A stretch of 64,000 bases of DNA, taken from NCBI GenBank assembly GCA_019095985.1, contig CM032669.1, positions 41,524,671-41,588,670 of the forward strand. The letters run 5' to 3'. Shown here in pieces: positions 57,001 through 63,000 of the stretch; the first letter of the stretch is position 1; the number at the start of each line of letters is the position of its first letter. The position numbers were made by a program, and so were the translations under genes. The notes under the pieces are model-generated. The model did no database searches, was not told where the DNA came from, and was given only the letters and a program-made list of their open reading frames with translations. The DNA comes from Streblospio benedicti (Eukaryota; Annelida; Polychaeta; Spionida; Spionidae).

Positions 57001-60000
57001 AATCTATAACTATGGAAAAAAGCTTGTGATTCTTAAAGTCCTCATATATTATAACCAGCCAGATTCACTTGAAGAAATAAACATGACACTTAGGTTAGGA
57101 ATGTAAAGAAGAATAAATTATGCGGGAAGTCAATGGGGCACACTGGTTTTCTTTTCTGTCAAGACATTAATCATTCCATTTGCAAAACAGAATGTGAATT
57201 ACAGTGTGATTTTGAAATATTTATAACTCTGTTGCTTTTAAAGGAGCATTGGTATTGGGAGAAAATGCTCTGTGTTAAGGCTGAAATATAATTGCTCCTT
57301 CTAAAGTGGTGAACGCTTGCTTAACAGTTGCGTCACTTCTCAGTGTGTTATTGTCTGTTGAGCCAGATGATTCTGACAAGGTGGAACAATTTAATTCAAA
57401 TAAAGGTATCATCAATGTATCTAGTGTTGACGTTTGTCTATGGATTCACTTCCCACTGGATGGCATGGTATCACTTCTTAAATCCTAGACCTACACAAAC
57501 CATTTGTTATATTGGGGTATTATAATTCATATTGTACATGAAAATTGGTATAAATACTCCTCCTCTCTTCTTTATTCATGATACAATTACCCAGCCTCAA
57601 CGCCTGCTCAATGTCACGGATTTCATTTAACATTGATACTTTTATAAGTATATTTCTTCTCGAGGTGCATTCATGGTACCGAATGTTCAACACAGATGTT
57701 GCTTTGATTGCAAAATGATTGATATAGTTATGAAAACAAACTATACAGTCACATTGTCTGTTATAATGTTACAATACATCTTTTTGGTATGTTTCGTATT
57801 GAATATTCTAAAGATTAAAAGACAGCAATTAACAACAAGAAAGACCTTTTGTAGACATATAAATTGGTGCACACAAACATATCAGTCATTTTCCTTTCAC
57901 CTCATAAGATCTTTCATAAACGGTATGCAGCATATGGTCTCATCTGATTCTCTTTGTTCTATTTCAAGTGAGGTATCTTCTGACTTTTTAACTTTAAACC
58001 ACATTATAATATATAAGGCAGTAAAAATAGAACAAAGAGAGTAGAATCAAATCCTTTCACAATGTTTCAACAACAAAGCAGATGGTGTAAAATGCGGCGT
58101 CATTATCATCAAAATTATGCTAGAAAAATATTTACTTGTGGTTTGCTTATGCTGAACACTACATACACATCAGTCAACTGAATTCTCGAGTGCAAAATGT
58201 AAACCTAAGGCGACAAGCTTGTGATTCTTTAATTCCTCATATCTTATAACCAGCCAGATTCACGTTTGGTTTGCTTGTACTGAACACTACATACACAGCA
58301 GTCAACTGAGAATGGCAGGTTGGTGCGAGACATCAGTTCACCCTGTCGGTCGCTTCAGCAACTCGTTCTCGAGTTCATGGGCATTTACGTGTCCCATGTC
58401 GAGATCCCTCAAGTGATCGGCCGAAAAGAAGTGGTTTCCCATGCCAAACTGGCTCATGTGATTGGGGGTTCCATCTCCCAGTCGACATGGACAAGCAGCT
58501 AACAGCGCTCACAGGGAATGGCTCAGGTTTGTGCCGCCGAAAGATTTCCCCGTTGGATCTTGTTCTCAAAAAGGTGACGGGTCCCTGAAGGGGCCGAGCC
58601 GGTACAGCCAGATGGTGAAATCACAACCAGGCTCAACAAAGCCTTTACCAAAGATCCCGCAAAAGAAGGCCGGTGCAACCCCAGCTCCCGCGCCTGTGTC
58701 CGCACCGCCTCCGCGCAGCATGGTGTGATGCAGGCCCTCTTCAAGCCGCCTCCCTCCCCACCCCGGCGACTAGCCCAGCGAAGAAGACTCCTGTGGCCAC
58801 TGTCACCAGTGCATCGGAGTATCCGTGAGCCAGGTGTTGCCGCACCGCACACCACCACCTCCCTCATTGCGGGGTCCCGTTCAGGTCAGCGTGGTGGGCG
58901 AGGCACTGGGGAAGAGCGGCATTGCACATAAGCAGGGTCGCTCGGTTCGACGAGCATCAGCCCAACAGCCCAGGGAGGGAAGAAACCCTCCATCGCGGGT
59001 CACCTGGGTCAATATTGCACCACCTGGATAGGTCGTGCGCAGAAGGCCGAGGAAGAATTGGTGGCTCTTTGCAATGAACCCGCCGCCCCTAGACAAGGAG
59101 CTCGAGCAGAAGGAGTCCAAGTGGGCTTGGGATCGCGTTGGTCTCGACCAACAGCTCCTCACCCAGACAAGAGACGCGATCACTATAAGGAAGAAGTCGA
59201 TTGTCTGGCGCTCGAAAAAGGGATGATGCTCGAGAGCGGTAGCCTATCTCAAGGCCTTTAAATGGTCTGACATTAAGGCCTATTCTTCTAAAAGCACTCT
59301 GTATTACGTCAATGTTGCAAAGTGTTTTGCTAAATTGACGTCATTTACTAAAAAGCACATGGCTTCTATTTTAGAAGCAGCAGTCCAGCTATTGTTGGGT
59401 ATTTTCCCATTTAAGCACGTGGTACTGTTTATTTGTAATATGTTTCGCTCATTAATTCACACATAAGCCAAATCCCCAGTTAGTAACAGAAGTTTANNNN
59501 NNNNNNNNNNNNNNNNNNNNNNNNNNNNNNNNNNNNNNNNNNNNNNNNNNNNNNNNNNNNNNNNNNNNNNNNNNNNNNNNNNNNNNNNNNNNNNNNAAAC
59601 CGTGTAATAGCTAAGACACGGAGTATCAATGTTTATACCGGGTTTACTAAAAAACAATGCATGAGTGATCTAATAAGGTTTTTGACGCAGAGATCCAAAA
59701 AATGTAAGCTTTTTATGTTATAAAAGACAAAAATCTTTAAATATTGAATTGTAATCGGTTTTAAATTTAAATCCCCCGAAATTAAAATCAAGCTAAAAGA
59801 AGGATTAGTTTCCATTAACCGTGATTAATATATTCAAATTCTAAAGAATAATTTCAAGTTAATTACTACATTTATTGCTTTCCTGCGAATTTGTGAGGAA
59901 TAAACGATGAAAATTTTAAACATCCTGATTTTCAACTAAATTGACAAATTTTATAAATTGTTTGATTTTTAAAATTTTGGGAAATCAATCGTGAATTATT

Positions 60001-63000
60001 TCTTTTATTCATATTCAATTTAAAGGGAATTAATTTTATAGTAATTTTTATTTGGTTTTCCTGATGGCAAAAATTTGTCACAGTTTTTTTAGAATCGAGG
60101 GTACTATATGCTCATTGCTCCTTTAAACTGTTTGTTTTTCTACATGTACAGATTCTCGTAAACTTTATCTAAACATCCATTCCAAAAACTTATATATTAT
60201 GACATAAACTCAATTAAATATAAGTCTGAGAACTTTAGCCTTCGTTATGATCTCTTAAAAGAAGAAAATGTGAACCCTATATTCTGAAAACCTTATAGGG
60301 TGAACCTCGTTCATATTTGGTATGTATGTATAAAAATTTGTATACTTTACCGAAAACTATAAAAAGAATAAGATTAAAAACTGGCCACATATACATTTTG
60401 CTGACCAAATATCAACTGTAAAATACTGCAGTAACGCATCCTTTATCATGACAGTACATATGTATATTTCCTTCCAAATATGGCATGATGCATATCAATC
60501 TAAACATATATGTGTATTCTAGAAGTTGCTATTCACTAATTTTTTACTTCACATTTCATAGAAATAAAAAAATTAGTTTTCCTGTGAAAATGCGGGCGTC
60601 AACCGGTGCTTTGTTTACATGTGTTGGAATACTATATAGTACTTGCAGGTGCTTGTTGGCTACTGCTTCTTTTCACCTCTTTGATTAATAATTAGTTTTT
60701 TCTTTTCAAATCACGCAAAATGATAGAATTTACGATGTACAATGTTTGTTCAGTGATAATTTAAGTTGTCATAGAAAGTAAGCAACCTAGAATGATGTTA
60801 TTGTCATGTATTCTGATATCGGCAGGTGCGTGTATACATGAACATCGGCAAATCGGTCGCCTAATTCTAGTCTGATCTTGACCTTAACCGCACTTTACAA
60901 TGCTCATGATTGTTGATAATAATAGTCATGAATGTTAAAATTCCATGTTCAATGAATACTATATTATATAACACACCAGTAGGTAGTAAACATATGTTAA
61001 CAAAGTGGCCTCGGGCACAGTGACCTCCTTATGAGTGGGATGCGCACCTAATGGATTAGGAATAATCCGACAAGGTACAGACAAGTTTCAGAAGCACTGC
61101 CAACTGGCCACAGTGGCCTCACCCAGCGGAGATCATAAAAAAAACACAAAGGGATTAAGGGCTGTCTGTCTCCAAGTATGACACTGCAACGCCTCTAGAC
61201 ATGTGTGAAGTTTAGTCCAATGGATCGGACGCTTGTCTACGCATATATGATCAGTCTGTAGTGGAGATCGAGAGTTTTATTCCATGGTCTTTCAAAGCTT
61301 TAAGTGCCTACCCGATTATTTCACAATATATGTGTACATGTAAAACAAAATGGATGCTAGATAAAAAAAAATTGTCTTATGTTATTCTATTTGGATGAGT
61401 ATTACTGTAATAATATCCTCCATTCTAAAAGTCTACAATTTGCTAAAGAATAACAACAACAAACAATATTTGCATAGGGTTTGGCATAACAGAGTCAATG
61501 TTGAAAATTTGACTTAAGTTTGTACATTCAAAGTTTGGCTTCACTATCTATGAACACATGATCCCCATCTCACAACCTCACCTCAAAACATTGTCCTATC
61601 TGAAATTGAGTTGACGACTATTTTGTCCAAAATAGGTTGTTTTTGTGCACATACAAAATAGAAGACAGTGTACCCATAGTTAGAATAAGAAGAAACCGTA
61701 GATGAAAACAGATTTTGTTAGTCGTGCAGATTAAAATAGGAATGAAAATAAATATTTAGAAGGAGGAAGGGGCAAGGTGGTTCTAAAAGCCTCCTGTGGA
61801 ACACTAACCAACTATGCTGATAGACTACCTAAGCCAATTCCGAGGATAAGCCCCCAATCTCATCCCTCTTTCTGTTGACAGATTGTTTTGACTACCACCA
61901 CATGCCTCTATCATCAGAACATATTTGACACATTCGCATAATCACATCATCAGAGGAATAAGATAACAAGTAAACAGATTAAGTGATAAGCAAACAGCAA
62001 TGGGGGCCACCAATAGTGCTTCCAAGAAATGACTGCACAAAGTGGAAGTAGAACATAATCATAATCATAAGAATAATCGCTCTTCAACATTATAGGAGTG
62101 CTGTAACCCTCCTAAGGTTGTCTTTACTTCGATCATACACAAGTGCACCAATTTACTACTATTTTCGAAGCCTAAACCCTTTAGTAGTTGAGATAGTAAT
62201 TGGTTCTACTATTGAAGTCCAGGATAAGGTCTAAAATGAGTCAGAATATATCAAGATGGATGTCTGATTTACGAGAATACAGTGATTTACACTAATTGCA
62301 TGATGGTCAATCAGACACCCATCTTGGAAAATTTTAGCTTACTTTAAGCTTTATTCTAGTCTGCATCAATGACTAACCAGCCAGTAAAGGGTTAAACTTC
62401 CGTTAACCTACATTATGTTTTGTGTAAATAGATCTTGATTATGATCAATCATATCATTATCAAGAGAAGATCATAAAACATCAATGATGGTAACAATAAG
62501 TAGTTCAACACACTGATGCTGACACTGCATCTGTACTAACACTTGAAAAGTCTTCTGCAAGGTTTGACATAAGTGGTAGACCTGCGGTCTACCTGATTTT
62601 GGCTGGTGCATTATGTACAAATTTGTTTTTTTGTTTTTGTTTTAAATAAATTACTCCCGTCTAACAATAATTTGAATCATCATGGTTATTTCAACAAACA
62701 CAGAGAATTATGGGTCATTATTTACTGTCAGTATAAATTATTTTAAATCAAATTATGCACATCCCACTAATGATCACTAATGGCACTCATCAGAATGCCG
62801 GGCTAACTAATTTTGAGCAGTCAACCTGATTTTAAACTTGGTTGACCTGATGTCTACTGCCTAACCAGTCCTTATGTTAAACCCTGCAGTTTGATTTATT
62901 TATACCTTCCAGTACAAAAAAAATACTAGCAACCTGCAATGCAAAGGGAAATCAGCTGTTTCCAATAAGTTAACCTTTTAAGGGCTAACGTAATGAATGA

